Part shown: piece after piece, positions 20,245-29,557 of the stretch
Layout of the letters: every line of letters begins with the position of its first letter
Position numbering within the stretch: the first letter of the stretch is position 1
From: Pseudoalteromonas ostreae
Lineage (GTDB): Bacteria > Pseudomonadota > Gammaproteobacteria > Enterobacterales > Alteromonadaceae
NCBI RefSeq assembly: GCF_018069805.1
Contig: NZ_JAGPYN010000010.1
Span: 62,001-126,000, forward strand
Length of the DNA stretch: 64,000 bases
Direction of reading: 5' to 3'
Translations under genes and position numbers: made by a program
The notes under the pieces: generated by a model
Seen by the model: the letters and a program-made list of their open reading frames with translations, nothing else
What the model was told of the DNA's origin: nothing
Databases searched by the model: none

Positions 20245-21174
20245 ATGTTATCAAGAGTAGGTGAAACTTTATATTGGGTAGCTCGTTACGTTGAACGTGC
20301 AGAAAATGTTGCACGGTTAATTAATGTCAACAACATGCTGATGTTGGATTTACCTAAAGGCGTATGTACAGGCTGGGAGCCATTAATAGATATTATTGGT
20401 GCGCGTCAGGCGTATCAAGATAAACACGCTGATTACACAGAGCAAAAAGCGCTGCGTTATTTGCTTGTTGGCAGTGATAATGGCTCGTCTATTTTAAATT
20501 CTATTATCTATGCAAGAGAGAGCGCGCGAACCATTCGAGACGTGATGCCTCGCGATGTATGGGAAGAAATTAACTCCCTTTATTACTATGTAAAAGATAA
20601 TCAAAAAGAAGGACTTGCTAAGCGTGGCCGATTTACTTATCTAAAGAAAATCATCGAATCAGCCCATCAAATATTTGGTGCCTTAGATGCGACCATTAAT
20701 CATGATCATGGTTTTACGTTTATTCGCTTTGGATCGTTAATAGAACGTGCTGATATGACGTCACGAATATTAGACATTCGTTCAGAAACGTTGATCACCA
20801 GTGATGAAGCAAAACCTTATGAAAATATTCAGTGGATCAGCTTATTACGCTCGCTTAGTGCTTATCAAATGTATCGACAAGAGATGGGGGTTCGAGTACA
20901 GCGTGCCGATGTATTAGAGTTTGTGATGCACAGTGAAGTATTTCCACGGTCAATTTTGTTTTGCTTAATAGAGCTGAAAACGCTGATTTCACCTTTGCCA
21001 AACTCTACGGATATTATTAATTTAATAGAAGCAGTAATAAAACAATTGAAAGCTGAAGATGTAAGAGCACTTAAAAATGGTCATTTACACAATTATATGG
21101 ATCAAATCCAAATTGAATTAGCGGGCATTCATAATGCATTAGCGCAAACGTATTTTTTAAAACCGCCAGAATAG
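20245..21174 (+). CDS. Alpha-E domain protein (DUF403)
   Basis: A 309-residue all-helical alpha-E protein. It opens with the family hallmark MLSRVGETLYWVARYVERAE and contains the conserved ESARTIRDVMPRDVWEEINS and FGSLIERADMTSRILDIRSE segments. The chosen ATG follows the ATP-grasp stop by one base; a longer frame reads back into that gene and is not credible. Alpha-E proteins are found next to circularly permuted ATP-grasp enzymes and are presumed partners, but their activity is not established. Last gene of the cluster. Confidence 0.88.
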   Translation: MLSRVGETLYWVARYVERAENVARLINVNNMLMLDLPKGVCTGWEPLIDIIGARQAYQDKHADYTEQKALRYLLVGSDNGSSILNSIIYARESARTIRDVMPRDVWEEINSLYYYVKDNQKEGLAKRGRFTYLKKIIESAHQIFGALDATINHDHGFTFIRFGSLIERADMTSRILDIRSETLITSDEAKPYENIQWISLLRSLSAYQMYRQEMGVRVQRADVLEFVMHSEVFPRSILFCLIELKTLISPLPNSTDIINLIEAVIKQLKAEDVRALKNGHLHNYMDQIQIELAGIHNALAQTYFLKPPE

Positions 21175-21197
21175 ACCTGTTAAGCTATTAATCTCAT

Positions 21198-21235
21198 AAT
21201 ACGCCCAAGGTTTTAAATTACATTGGGCGTTATTA
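21198..21235. terminator. Terminator hairpin between convergent alpha-E and acyl-CoA synthetase genes
   Basis: Arms ACGCCCAA and TTGGGCGT pair perfectly over 8 bp with a 14-nt AT-rich loop; flanking AT pairs extend the stem. The genes on both sides end here, so it can serve both strands. Confidence 0.65.
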
Positions 21236-21256
21236 ACTAATATGAGCTTTGGCTAA

Positions 21257-23002
21257 TTATGAAAACGCGTTGTCTTTTAATTGTGTTTGCATTTGTTCGC
21301 GCATTTTAAACTTTTGTAGCTTTCCGGTAACCGTCATAGGGTAACTTTCAACAAATTGAATGTGTTTTGGTATTTTAAAATAAGCTAATTTATCTTTTAA
21401 GAAGCTGCGAATTTCTTGCTCTGTTAACACGGTATCATCTTTAGGCTTCACCCAAGCACATACTTCTTCGCCGTACTTGTCGTCACTGATGCCAAAAATA
21501 GCAGCATCTTGCACGCCAGGGTAAGTGTAAAGTACTTCTTCAATTTCGCGCGGGTAGATATTTTCGCCACCACGAATGATCATATCTTTAATTCTGCCCA
21601 CTATTGCAACAAAACCTTCCGCATCCATTACACCTAAATCACCAGAGTGTAGCCAGCCTTGTTTATCGATAGTTGCGGCGGTTTTTTCTTCATCATTCCA
21701 ATAGCAACGCATAATACCCGCACCACGGCTGCATACTTCGCCAGCAAGCCCTATTTTTTGTATATTACCCACTTCGTCAATAATTTTTACTTCTGTGTGC
21801 GCCAGCGCGCGACCGACGGTAGTAACTTGTTTTTCAATGGATGAGTCAATCTCCGTGGCATTATTGATTGGACTACATTCCGTTTGGCCGTAACCGATAA
21901 CAACTTCATTCATATGCATCAGCGATTGTACTTTACGCATTACTTGCTCAGGACACGTAGAGCCTGCCATGATACCGGTACGTAAACTTGATAGATCAAA
22001 ACGAGCAAAATCTTTTAGTTCCAGTTCAGCAATAAACATCGTAGGTACGCCATGCAGTGCAGTACAGCGTTCTTTTTCAACCACCTCAAGCGTGATTGTT
22101 GGATCAAAAGAATCTCCTGGAAATACTGCCGTAGCTCCTTTACTTATACATACTAAATTACCTAATACCATTCCAAAACAGTGATATAACGGCACTGGAA
22201 TACACAGCTTATCGTCTGCAGTTAAGCGCATTGCATTAGCCATAAGAAAACCATTATTTAAAATGTTTTTATGGGAGAGCGTAGCGCCTTTAGGGTTGCC
22301 TGTTGTGCCGGAGGTAAACTGAATGTTGATGTCTTGATCTGGTTGCAAAGCTGCACCAATGGCGTTGAGTTCAACGCGGTGGACGGCAGTTGGCATTGCC
22401 ATAACTTGACTAAAACTAAACATGCCAGCGGCAGGCTCATCACCAATGCGAATAATATTTTTTAAATAGGGGAGGTTTTTTGCTTGCAGTTGTCCAGCTT
22501 CTGCAGCGGCAAGTTCAGGCAGTAATTCATTGAGCATACTTAGGTAATTACTGGCTTTGAAACTCGAAGCCGTTATAAGAGTTGAACACTCGACTGAATT
22601 TAGTGCAAATTGTAGTTCGTTTGGACGATACGCTGGGTTAATACAGACCATGAGGGCGCCAATTTTGGCGGTCGCAAATTGGGTTAAGCACCACTCAAGG
22701 TTGTTAGGTGACCAGATACCAACACGATCACCTGGTTTTACACCTAAAGCCAGTAACCCCATTGCCAGCTGGTTGATCTGCTGCTGATATTCTTTATAGC
22801 TTAAACGAATGTTTTGATGATGCAGCACTATTGCAGGGTGGTCTGGGTTATTGTCGACAATGGAGTCAAAGTAATCACCTATGGTTTTATTGATCAATGC
22901 TGGGCTTTGTGCTCCTTTATAGTAGCTATGCTCTAAGCCCGTTGTATCTTTGACTGTTTTATTCGCATCGATTGCAGTTGTATTATTGTTACTTATTTGC
23001 AT
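21257..23002 (-). CDS. AMP-binding acyl-CoA synthetase
   Basis: A 581-residue member of the adenylate-forming enzyme family; it activates a carboxylic acid, probably a fatty acid, to its acyl-CoA via an acyl-AMP. Visible motifs are the P-loop FTSGTTGNPKGATLSH, GYGQTECSP in the middle and GWLHSGDLG with IIRGGENIYPREIEE near the C-terminus, including the catalytic lysine region VTGKLQKFKMRE. Start chosen at the ATG seven codons into the frame because CGGAGA lies at proper spacing before it. The chain length of the substrate cannot be told from sequence. It is a single-gene unit. Confidence 0.88.
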   Translation of the reverse strand: MQISNNNTTAIDANKTVKDTTGLEHSYYKGAQSPALINKTIGDYFDSIVDNNPDHPAIVLHHQNIRLSYKEYQQQINQLAMGLLALGVKPGDRVGIWSPNNLEWCLTQFATAKIGALMVCINPAYRPNELQFALNSVECSTLITASSFKASNYLSMLNELLPELAAAEAGQLQAKNLPYLKNIIRIGDEPAAGMFSFSQVMAMPTAVHRVELNAIGAALQPDQDINIQFTSGTTGNPKGATLSHKNILNNGFLMANAMRLTADDKLCIPVPLYHCFGMVLGNLVCISKGATAVFPGDSFDPTITLEVVEKERCTALHGVPTMFIAELELKDFARFDLSSLRTGIMAGSTCPEQVMRKVQSLMHMNEVVIGYGQTECSPINNATEIDSSIEKQVTTVGRALAHTEVKIIDEVGNIQKIGLAGEVCSRGAGIMRCYWNDEEKTAATIDKQGWLHSGDLGVMDAEGFVAIVGRIKDMIIRGGENIYPREIEEVLYTYPGVQDAAIFGISDDKYGEEVCAWVKPKDDTVLTEQEIRSFLKDKLAYFKIPKHIQFVESYPMTVTGKLQKFKMREQMQTQLKDNAFS

Positions 23003-23117
23003 GTACGGTCTCCGTGTCAATATTGTGAGAGTCTACTTCAATTAGAAAAACACAAATTGTCGACAAATGAAAGCGCTATACGACCAATGTAGTAATAAAA
23101 ATGATAAATATTAGGCA

Positions 23118-23170
23118 ATAAAAAACGCTAGCTGTAGCTACAACAAAAACATTGCAGTACACACTAGCGT
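23118..23170 (-). terminator. Terminator of the DUF3010 gene
   Basis: Read on the minus strand, ACGCTAG and CTAGCGT form a 7-bp stem around a 32-nt region with a further small self-complementary core (TGTAGCTACA), followed by TTTTTTATTG. Good T-run, moderately long loop. Confidence 0.6.
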
Positions 23171-23204
23171 AGTATCTGATTATAAATCGAACTCTAATTA
23201 AAAA

Positions 23205-23651
23205 TTAAAGCTCTTCGCTGCGGTAGGTTTTTTTCATTAAATGTACATATGCATTTACAAACGCATTTTCTTGGTACTTTTTAAGCCCCGTTTCAGCGAA
23301 ATCAATAGGAATAGGATTACGTTTTAATTGCTCTTTAATTTCGGTCACTGTGAATAAGTGTACGTCGAGTTCTTTAATTAATTGAATCGCGGTTTCCATT
23401 TTAAAGCCGTTTGCACTGCCGGCAAACTTACCTTTTGGGGCACGTTGACGAATAGCAACGGAGTCAATTTGATAGTCCTGCATCAGTTTTGCAAAATCAA
23501 ATTGGAATTTACGCATTACTTCAGTGTCATTACCATTACCTAAGGTAAAGCGAGTTTGGCGAATATCTCGTATATCAAATACATCGTTATCTTTTGTTAA
23601 AATACACAGTAGTACGTCACTACCGGTAATTTCTACACCGCATGTTCTCAT
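23205..23651 (-). CDS. DUF3010 family protein
   Basis: A 148-residue cytoplasmic protein of a family common in marine gammaproteobacteria. The sequence opens MRTCGVEITGSDVLLCIL, an RNase-H-like first strand, and contains AIRQRAPKGKFAGSANGFKM. Function is not known. I chose the second ATG because AGAGA lies six bases before it and homologues begin at this point. A terminator follows it; the gene is on its own. Confidence 0.75.
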   Translation of the reverse strand: MRTCGVEITGSDVLLCILTKDNDVFDIRDIRQTRFTLGNGNDTEVMRKFQFDFAKLMQDYQIDSVAIRQRAPKGKFAGSANGFKMETAIQLIKELDVHLFTVTEIKEQLKRNPIPIDFAETGLKKYQENAFVNAYVHLMKKTYRSEEL

Positions 23652-23717
23652 TGTCATTCTCTAAATAACTAATTTGAGCAGCATTATATCAATTAAACGC
23701 CTTAAAAACAGTGCATT

Positions 23718-24731
23718 TTAAAAACCGATTTCAATCCCAATGCCACTGTGATCGCTTACGCAGATATCTTCATCAATTTGGTTTGGATTTAAGTGTTTAT
23801 CAAAACTTAAATAGTGTAACGATTTTATTCGTGATAATGCACAATTAGCATTAAAGTGTCCTGAGGTTAAAATATAATCAAGCACATTACCGCGACCTTG
23901 GTAGTAATGTGTCGCTGGTTTTATTTTACCATTTGCCGCTTCGCTACTTAATTCAAACGAATCTGTTAACCCTACAATGGGTTGTTCAAGCTCTAAACAG
24001 GGTTCGCAACGAGTAGGGTGAAACCCTTGGGTCATAAATGACAGCGCTGGGCTATCAATATTGTCGTTAAAATCTCCCATTACTAATGTTGCACAGTTTT
24101 TTTCACGTTGGGTTTTTAGCGCATCATAATAAACAATAGAAGCCTCCAATGAGCGTGATATTTGCGATTGCATCATGCCAACGGTTTGTTGTAATAGATT
24201 TAATAAAGGATCGTCTTGGTTGTGAATATTCAAAATATGCGCCATTGAATGCACCCGTTGTGATTTAAAGTGCACCACATAGCAAGTTAAATCACCAAAT
24301 TCAGGTACATCAAAACTGCATTTAATAGGCGTGCGATTAAATTTAAATTCATTTTGATTATTTAAATACTCAAGTAGTTCTGGACACGGGGTGAGTTCGT
24401 GGCACGCCTGAAAAGGGATTTTTGCGGCAATTGCCACCACAGGGTTAAATAACACCTGTGGGTAGAGGCTATCACTGCGCGGACTGGCAACAGTAGCAAA
24501 GTAATCATAGCCTTGTTCTTTACACAAAGTTGCTAATTGTTTGGGGCTAAACACTTCTTGGAAAGCGGCCACCGTTGCTTGGCTTTGCTGTAAAAAGTCA
24601 GTAATGAATTGCTGTTTTTGTCGCCATTGTGTGGCGTTGTAACGCTCATGCAATTGATAAAAAGAGTAAGGTGGCGCCGCAAAATTAAGTAAATTTAACG
24701 TGGCAAAACGGATACGATTAGGCGTGGTCAT
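23718..24731 (-). CDS. Endonuclease/exonuclease/phosphatase-fold protein
   Basis: A 337-residue protein with the DNase I-like (EEP) fold. Supporting motifs are IRFATLNLLNFAAPP with the first metal-site Asn, AAFQEVFS with the catalytic Glu, LVMGDFNDNIDSP (the GDFN motif) and VSDHSGIGIEIG with the final SDH. All key residues of the superfamily seem to be present. No signal peptide is visible, so it should act inside the cell on a phosphodiester or phosphomonoester; the substrate is unknown. Start chosen at the ATG after a weak GGAT; the frame is open a few codons upstream. Confidence 0.85.
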   Translation of the reverse strand: MTTPNRIRFATLNLLNFAAPPYSFYQLHERYNATQWRQKQQFITDFLQQSQATVAAFQEVFSPKQLATLCKEQGYDYFATVASPRSDSLYPQVLFNPVVAIAAKIPFQACHELTPCPELLEYLNNQNEFKFNRTPIKCSFDVPEFGDLTCYVVHFKSQRVHSMAHILNIHNQDDPLLNLLQQTVGMMQSQISRSLEASIVYYDALKTQREKNCATLVMGDFNDNIDSPALSFMTQGFHPTRCEPCLELEQPIVGLTDSFELSSEAANGKIKPATHYYQGRGNVLDYILTSGHFNANCALSRIKSLHYLSFDKHLNPNQIDEDICVSDHSGIGIEIGF

Positions 24732-24891
24732 TAGGTGATCCAACAGCTGAAATTAAATTAAGTATGAAATGCGAGGGTTATTTGTCAATTTGTCTGGCTA
24801 AATACTTGTATTTAGTGGCTCCAAACGCGACAATAACTGCTTGTGTTTGGTAAGACTCAACAAATACATTAACCTGTGATGGTTAAAATTA

Positions 24892-24969
24892 ACAATGCTT
24901 ATTCGTAAAAGCGTTGTAGAGTTATTCACTTTAATTTAATAAATACATGTGATGCATTGTAGGCGTCAC
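24892..24969 (+). promoter_or_regulatory. Candidate thrS translational operator: two tRNA-Thr anticodon-arm mimics
   Basis: Two hairpins precede thrS. The proximal one (24949-24969, positions -41 to -21 from the start codon) has a 7-bp stem GTGATGC/GCGTCAC and a 7-nt loop ATTGTAG; placed on an anticodon loop, U33 is followed by UGU, a threonine anticodon, and A37. The distal one (24892-24917) has a 9-bp stem with one G-U pair (ACAATGCTT/AAGCGTTGT) and a loop ATTCGTAA that contains U-CGU-A, another threonine anticodon. E. coli ThrS represses its own translation by binding tRNA-like hairpins at similar positions. An AAGGA ribosome-binding site follows directly. Confidence 0.7.
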
Positions 24970-24989
24970 CACTGTAGTAAGGATTTATA

Positions 24990-26900
24990 ATGCCAGTTAT
25001 TACTCTCCCTGACGGTAGTCAGCGTAGTTTTGAAAACCCAGTAAGCACTCTTGATGTAGCCAACGATATTGGCCCAGGCCTCGCCAAAGCAACCATTGCT
25101 GGTCGTGTTAATGGCACCCGTGTTGATGCCTGCGATTTAATTACAGACGATTCTCGCCTTGAAATCATTACCGCAAAAGATGATGACGGCCTTGAAATTA
25201 TTCGTCACTCATGTGCTCACTTGCTTGGTCATGCAGTCAAGCAATTGTTTCCTGAGGCAAAAATGGCAATTGGTCCTACCATCGATAACGGTTTTTACTA
25301 TGATATTGATATGGAACATTCTCTGAGTCAAGATGACTTAGAAGCTATTGAAAAGCGCATGTTGCAACTTGCTAAAACAAACTACGACGTGGTTAAGAAA
25401 ACCGTAAGCTGGCAAGAAGCCCGTGATGCATTTGCAGCGCGTGGCGAAATGTACAAAATTCAAATCCTTGACGAAAACATCGCTAAAGATGACCGTCCAG
25501 GATTATATCATCATGAAGAATACATCGACATGTGTCGCGGCCCACACGTACCGAACATGCGTTTTTGCCAACATTTCAAAATAATGAAAGTAGCAGGTGC
25601 CTACTGGCGTGGCGATTCAGATAATAAAATGTTGCAGCGTATTTATGGCACTGCATGGGGCGATAAAAAGCAACTTAAGGCTTACTTACAACGTTTAGAA
25701 GAAGCCGAAAAGCGCGATCACCGTCGTATTGGTAAAGCACTTGATTTATGGCACTGGCAAGAAGAAGCACCAGGCATGGTATTTTGGCACAACGATGGGT
25801 GGAGCATTTACCGTGAGCTTGAAGAGTTTGTGCGTGAAAAGTTACGCGAGTACCAGTACGAAGAAGTAAAAGGTCCAATGATGATGGATCGTTCTTTGTG
25901 GGAAAAATCAGGTCACTGGGAAAAATATTCAGAGGCAATGTTTACCACTGAATCTGAAAAGCGTGAATATGCGATCAAACCAATGAACTGCCCAGGTCAC
26001 GTACAGATCTTTAATCAAGGTTTAAAGTCGTACCGTGATCTACCACTGCGTATGGCTGAATTTGGCTGTTGTCACCGTAATGAGCCATCAGGTGCATTGC
26101 ATGGCTTAATGCGTGTACGTGGCTTTACTCAAGATGATGCGCATATCTTCTGTACTGAAGAGCAAATCATGGACGAAGTATCTGCGTGTATCCAAATGGT
26201 TTACGATACGTACGAAACATTCGGCTTTGAAAAAATTGTGGTTAAGCTGTCAACACGCCCTGAACAGCGTATTGGCGAAGATCATATGTGGGACAAAGCA
26301 GAGCTTGCTTTAGCTGACGCACTGAAAGAAAATAACATCGAATTTGATTATTTACCGGGTGAAGGTGCTTTCTACGGCCCAAAAATTGAATTTACTTTGT
26401 ACGATTGCTTAGACAGAGCGTGGCAGTGTGGTACAGTGCAACTAGATTTTGCATTACCAGGGCGTTTAGGGGCAACTTATGTTGCTGAAAACAACGAACG
26501 TCGTACACCTGTTATGATCCACCGTGCAATATTGGGCTCTATCGAGCGCTTTATCGGTATTCTTACAGAAGAATATGCGGGCTTATTCCCGACTTGGCTT
26601 GCACCTAAGCAAGTGGTGATTATGAATATCACTGATAAACAAGCGGATTATGTGCAGGAAATTGTACAAAAATTAAATAAACTTGGAATTAGAGCCGCTG
26701 CTGACTTGAGAAATGAGAAGATTGGCTTTAAAATCCGTGAACATACATTAAAACGTATCCCATATTTACTTGTTGTTGGTGATAAAGAAGTTGAACAACA
26801 AGAAGTTGCTGTACGTACCCGCACAGGTGAAGACTTGGGCAAATTTAATGTTGATGAATTTGTCGCTAAAATTAGCGAAGAAATTAAAAATCGACTATAA
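24990..26900 (+). CDS. thrS: Threonine--tRNA ligase
   Basis: Charges tRNA-Thr with threonine; class II synthetase. The 636 residues are in the usual order: TGS domain (1-60, opens [14 protein letters not shown]), editing domain (about 65-230, with [12 protein letters not shown]), catalytic core (about 240-535, with [15 protein letters not shown] holding the zinc-binding Cys, and [20 protein letters not shown], class II motif 2) and the C-terminal anticodon-binding domain (about 540-636). First gene of the thrS-infC-rpmI-rplT operon. The leader contains two hairpins resembling tRNA-Thr anticodon arms, so autoregulation of the E. coli type is likely. Confidence 0.98.
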   Translation: MPVITLPDGSQRSFENPVSTLDVANDIGPGLAKATIAGRVNGTRVDACDLITDDSRLEIITAKDDDGLEIIRHSCAHLLGHAVKQLFPEAKMAIGPTIDNGFYYDIDMEHSLSQDDLEAIEKRMLQLAKTNYDVVKKTVSWQEARDAFAARGEMYKIQILDENIAKDDRPGLYHHEEYIDMCRGPHVPNMRFCQHFKIMKVAGAYWRGDSDNKMLQRIYGTAWGDKKQLKAYLQRLEEAEKRDHRRIGKALDLWHWQEEAPGMVFWHNDGWSIYRELEEFVREKLREYQYEEVKGPMMMDRSLWEKSGHWEKYSEAMFTTESEKREYAIKPMNCPGHVQIFNQGLKSYRDLPLRMAEFGCCHRNEPSGALHGLMRVRGFTQDDAHIFCTEEQIMDEVSACIQMVYDTYETFGFEKIVVKLSTRPEQRIGEDHMWDKAELALADALKENNIEFDYLPGEGAFYGPKIEFTLYDCLDRAWQCGTVQLDFALPGRLGATYVAENNERRTPVMIHRAILGSIERFIGILTEEYAGLFPTWLAPKQVVIMNITDKQADYVQEIVQKLNKLGIRAAADLRNEKIGFKIREHTLKRIPYLLVVGDKEVEQQEVAVRTRTGEDLGKFNVDEFVAKISEEIKNRL

Positions 26901-26974
26901 AAACTCTGCGTGTAGGGCATACATTTAATTGCTAACTACACGCTTATTATTTGATATTCTTGGAGGAACGTACT

Positions 26975-27523
26975 ATTAGAGGCGGCAAGAAAGGGCAACA
27001 AACAGCCCAAAAAAATCGTATTAACGAAGAAATTACAGCTCAAGAAGTTCGCTTAATTGACATCGAAGGCGAGCAAGCTGGAATTCAGTCATTAAAAGAC
27101 GCGCAAACTATGGCTGATGCCGCTGGTGTTGATCTAGTAGAGATTAGCCCAAATGCTGAGCCGCCTGTTTGTAGAATCATGGACTACGGTAAGTTCATCT
27201 TTGAAAAAAGCAAAGAACTAAAAGAGCAGAAGAAGAAGCAAAAGCAAATCCAGATAAAAGAAATCAAATTCCGTCCTGGTACGGATGAAGGTGATTATCA
27301 GGTTAAGCTTCGCAACTTACGTAAGTTCTTAGAAGCTGGCGATAAAGCTAAAATTACCATCCGCTTCCGTGGTCGTGAAATGGCCCACCAAGAAATTGGT
27401 ATAGAATTATTAAACCGTATCAAAGGCGATTTAGAAGAGCTTGCAGTTGTTGAGTCTTTCCCTAATCGTGTTGAAGGTCGCCAAATGGTTATGATGATGG
27501 CGCCTGTTGCTAAAAAGCAATAA
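26975..27523 (+). CDS. infC: Translation initiation factor IF-3 (AUU start)
   Basis: IF-3 binds the 30S subunit and checks the start codon. The mature protein begins [20 protein letters not shown] and runs 182 residues, matching the 180 of E. coli. No ATG or GTG is available at the right place: the start is ATT at 26975, preceded by a strong GGAGGA at 26962-26967. AUU starts are the known basis for IF-3 autoregulation in E. coli. Motifs for the N-domain ([16 protein letters not shown]) and the C-domain ([14 protein letters not shown]) are clear. It lies 74 bp downstream of thrS. Confidence 0.96.
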   Translation: MRGGKKGQQTAQKNRINEEITAQEVRLIDIEGEQAGIQSLKDAQTMADAAGVDLVEISPNAEPPVCRIMDYGKFIFEKSKELKEQKKKQKQIQIKEIKFRPGTDEGDYQVKLRNLRKFLEAGDKAKITIRFRGREMAHQEIGIELLNRIKGDLEELAVVESFPNRVEGRQMVMMMAPVAKKQ

Positions 27524-27552
27524 ACAAGCTAAGATACGCAGCGAATTTAGCT

Positions 27553-27637
27553 CAGGTCACCAAGTAATATGAAAATATTCACCTGTGCTAACCGGTATTA
27601 AAGTAAAACTGCAGCATTTATGTTGGGTTTTCACCGG
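27553..27637 (+). promoter_or_regulatory. Structured rpmI leader, candidate L20 operator
   Basis: Between infC and rpmI there are nested complementary segments: CAGGT (27553-27557) with ACCTG (27581-27585) around an inner AATAT-GAAA-ATATT hairpin with a GAAA tetraloop, and CCGGT (27592-27596) with ACCGG (27633-27637). In E. coli, ribosomal protein L20 represses rpmI-rplT by binding RNA in this interval that mimics 23S rRNA. I infer a similar operator; I have not matched it to the rRNA site. Confidence 0.45.
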
Positions 27638-27731
27638 AATATGGCAGTAAGTTAGGCCTAAAAGTGGAGCTATAGCAATATATCTCACGCCTGCTTACTA
27701 ATTTTAAAGCAATACATTTGGAGTTATTGCA

Positions 27732-27932
27732 ATGGCTTATAAGCTAAAAAGTCACAGAGGCGCAGCTAAGCGTTTCAAAAAGACTGCTTCTGGCGGTTTC
27801 AAGCGTAAACAAGCGCATCTTCGTCACATTCTGACTAAGAAAACTTCTAAGCGTAAGTTACACCTACGTCCTAAGATGATGGTTCATAAGAACGACCATG
27901 GTCTAGTTTCACGTATGTTACCATTCGCTTAA
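27732..27932 (+). CDS. rpmI: 50S ribosomal protein L35
   Basis: Small basic ribosomal protein of 66 residues. The sequence [20 protein letters not shown] followed by RHILTKK is diagnostic. A TTGGAG ribosome-binding site precedes the ATG. It is co-transcribed with rplT, 15 bp downstream. Confidence 0.97.
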
Positions 27933-27947
27933 TAGGGGTTTTTAGAA

Positions 27948-28310
27948 ATGGCAAGAGTTAAACGCGGCGTTGTCGCACGTGCACGTCACAAAAAAGTTTT
28001 AAAACAAGCAAAAGGTTACTACGGAGCACGTTCACGTGTTTACCGCGTAGCTTTCCAGGCTGTTACTAAAGCGGGTCAATACGCTTACCGTGACCGTCGT
28101 GCGAAGAAACGTACTTTCCGTCAATTATGGATTGCACGTATCAATGCTGCTTCACGTCAAAATGGTCTGTCTTACAGCCGTTTTATCAATGGTCTTAAAA
28201 AGACATCTGTAGAAATCGATCGTAAGATCCTTGCAGATATCGCTGTTTATGACCAAGTTGCATTCGCAGCGCTTGTTGCAAAAGCAAAAGAAGGCCTAGC
28301 GGCAGCTTAA
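27948..28310 (+). CDS. rplT: 50S ribosomal protein L20
   Basis: Ribosomal protein of 120 residues that binds 23S rRNA early in assembly and, in E. coli, represses its own operon. Diagnostic stretches are [35 protein letters not shown] and [16 protein letters not shown]. It is the last gene of the operon, followed by a strong terminator. Confidence 0.98.
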   Translation: MARVKRGVVARARHKKVLKQAKGYYGARSRVYRVAFQAVTKAGQYAYRDRRAKKRTFRQLWIARINAASRQNGLSYSRFINGLKKTSVEIDRKILADIAVYDQVAFAALVAKAKEGLAAA

Positions 28311-28329
28311 GCTTTTAAAATAAGTATTA

Positions 28330-28355
28330 AAAAGGAGCCTATGGCTCCTTTTTTT
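28330..28355 (+). terminator. Rho-independent terminator of the thrS-rplT operon
   Basis: GGAGCC and GGCTCC form a stem around a TAT loop, flanked by A-run and T-run (TTTTTTT). It begins about 20 bp after the rplT stop. Confidence 0.9.
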
Positions 28356-28483
28356 GTGGCTAAAATAAAGTTTTCAGCAACAATTATTTGCGGTAAGGCT
28401 CGTGAAAAGCGAGATAGTCGGTAGTGATCCCGACCGCGCTAACACTATATAATAATTACAAATAAATGAGGTAATTAACTATT

Positions 28484-29557
28484 TTGAATTGGCAATCCTT
28501 AGTTGATAACCGCCAACGCTTTTTCTGGGTATTACAGATTGCGGGTTGGGTCGGTTATGCACTTGTTAACTACATTGGCTCTAAAGTCTTTGAGATGCGC
28601 GATATTTATGTGTTTGTGATCGTACTCAACGCTTACGCCGGATGTTTAATGACTGTGCCATTGCGCTATATGTATCGCAAAGCTTGGAATGCATCGCCTT
28701 GGGTTTTAATGTTAGTGGTGTTCGGTGCTTCGTACATTACTGGTACTTTATGGGCGGTAATACAAAAGTTTAATTTATGGGAGATTTATCGCCATGGTTA
28801 TCGTCCCACAGAATGGTTTTATTATCTGCAACAAGGCTTAGATTCGGTTTATATCATTCTTTGTTGGAGTGGTTTGTATTTTGGCATTAAATATTATCAG
28901 CTATTGCAAAGTGAGCGCCAAAAAGCCCTTAAAGCAACAACGATGGCGCATGAAGCACAACTGAAAATGTTACGTTATCAGTTAAACCCTCATTTTTTAT
29001 TTAATACTCTTAATGCTATATCTACGTTGATTTTGGTAAAAGAGAATAAAGATGCTAATTTAATGGTGTCGAAATTGAGTGACTTTTTACGTTATACACT
29101 CAATACCGATCCGATAAAAAAAGTACCACTTGAACAAGAGTTGCATGCACTGATGCTTTATCTTGAAATAGAGCGAGTACGCTTTGATGAACGGTTGCAA
29201 GTGAATGTGCAAATCAGTGATGAAGCAAAAAATGCATTAGTGCCGAGTTTAATATTGCAACCGATCATCGAAAATGCGATTAAATATGCGATAGCTCATC
29301 TGAGCGAAGGTGGGGTGATTGATATTAAAGCACAAGTTTTTGCTAATGAACTATTACTGGAAGTAGGCGATAATGGCCCTGGTACTGAATTACTTAATGG
29401 CCAATTAGTTAATTCACAAGGTGTCGGGGTGGCAAATACCAAAGACCGCCTGAAAACTTTGTATGAAAATAACTATTCGTTTGTATTATCACATAATACG
29501 CCAAGTGGATTGAAAGTGAATCTGCGCGTTCCGTTTGAGAAGGCTGTGAAGAAATGA
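28484..29557 (+). CDS. LytS-type sensor histidine kinase
   Basis: A 357-residue membrane kinase. Four hydrophobic segments fill about residues 12-135, then a short coiled link leads to a His_kinase domain with H170 in LNPHFLFNTLNAIS as the likely phosphorylation site, and an HATPase domain with IIENAIKYAIAHL (N box) and EVGDNGPG (G1 box). Starts at TTG; GAGG lies about 12 bases upstream, a little far. The gene overlaps the LytTR regulator by 4 bp (ATGA), so both form a two-component system. No ligand-binding domain other than the membrane part is seen; the signal is unknown. Confidence 0.88.
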   Translation: MNWQSLVDNRQRFFWVLQIAGWVGYALVNYIGSKVFEMRDIYVFVIVLNAYAGCLMTVPLRYMYRKAWNASPWVLMLVVFGASYITGTLWAVIQKFNLWEIYRHGYRPTEWFYYLQQGLDSVYIILCWSGLYFGIKYYQLLQSERQKALKATTMAHEAQLKMLRYQLNPHFLFNTLNAISTLILVKENKDANLMVSKLSDFLRYTLNTDPIKKVPLEQELHALMLYLEIERVRFDERLQVNVQISDEAKNALVPSLILQPIIENAIKYAIAHLSEGGVIDIKAQVFANELLLEVGDNGPGTELLNGQLVNSQGVGVANTKDRLKTLYENNYSFVLSHNTPSGLKVNLRVPFEKAVKK

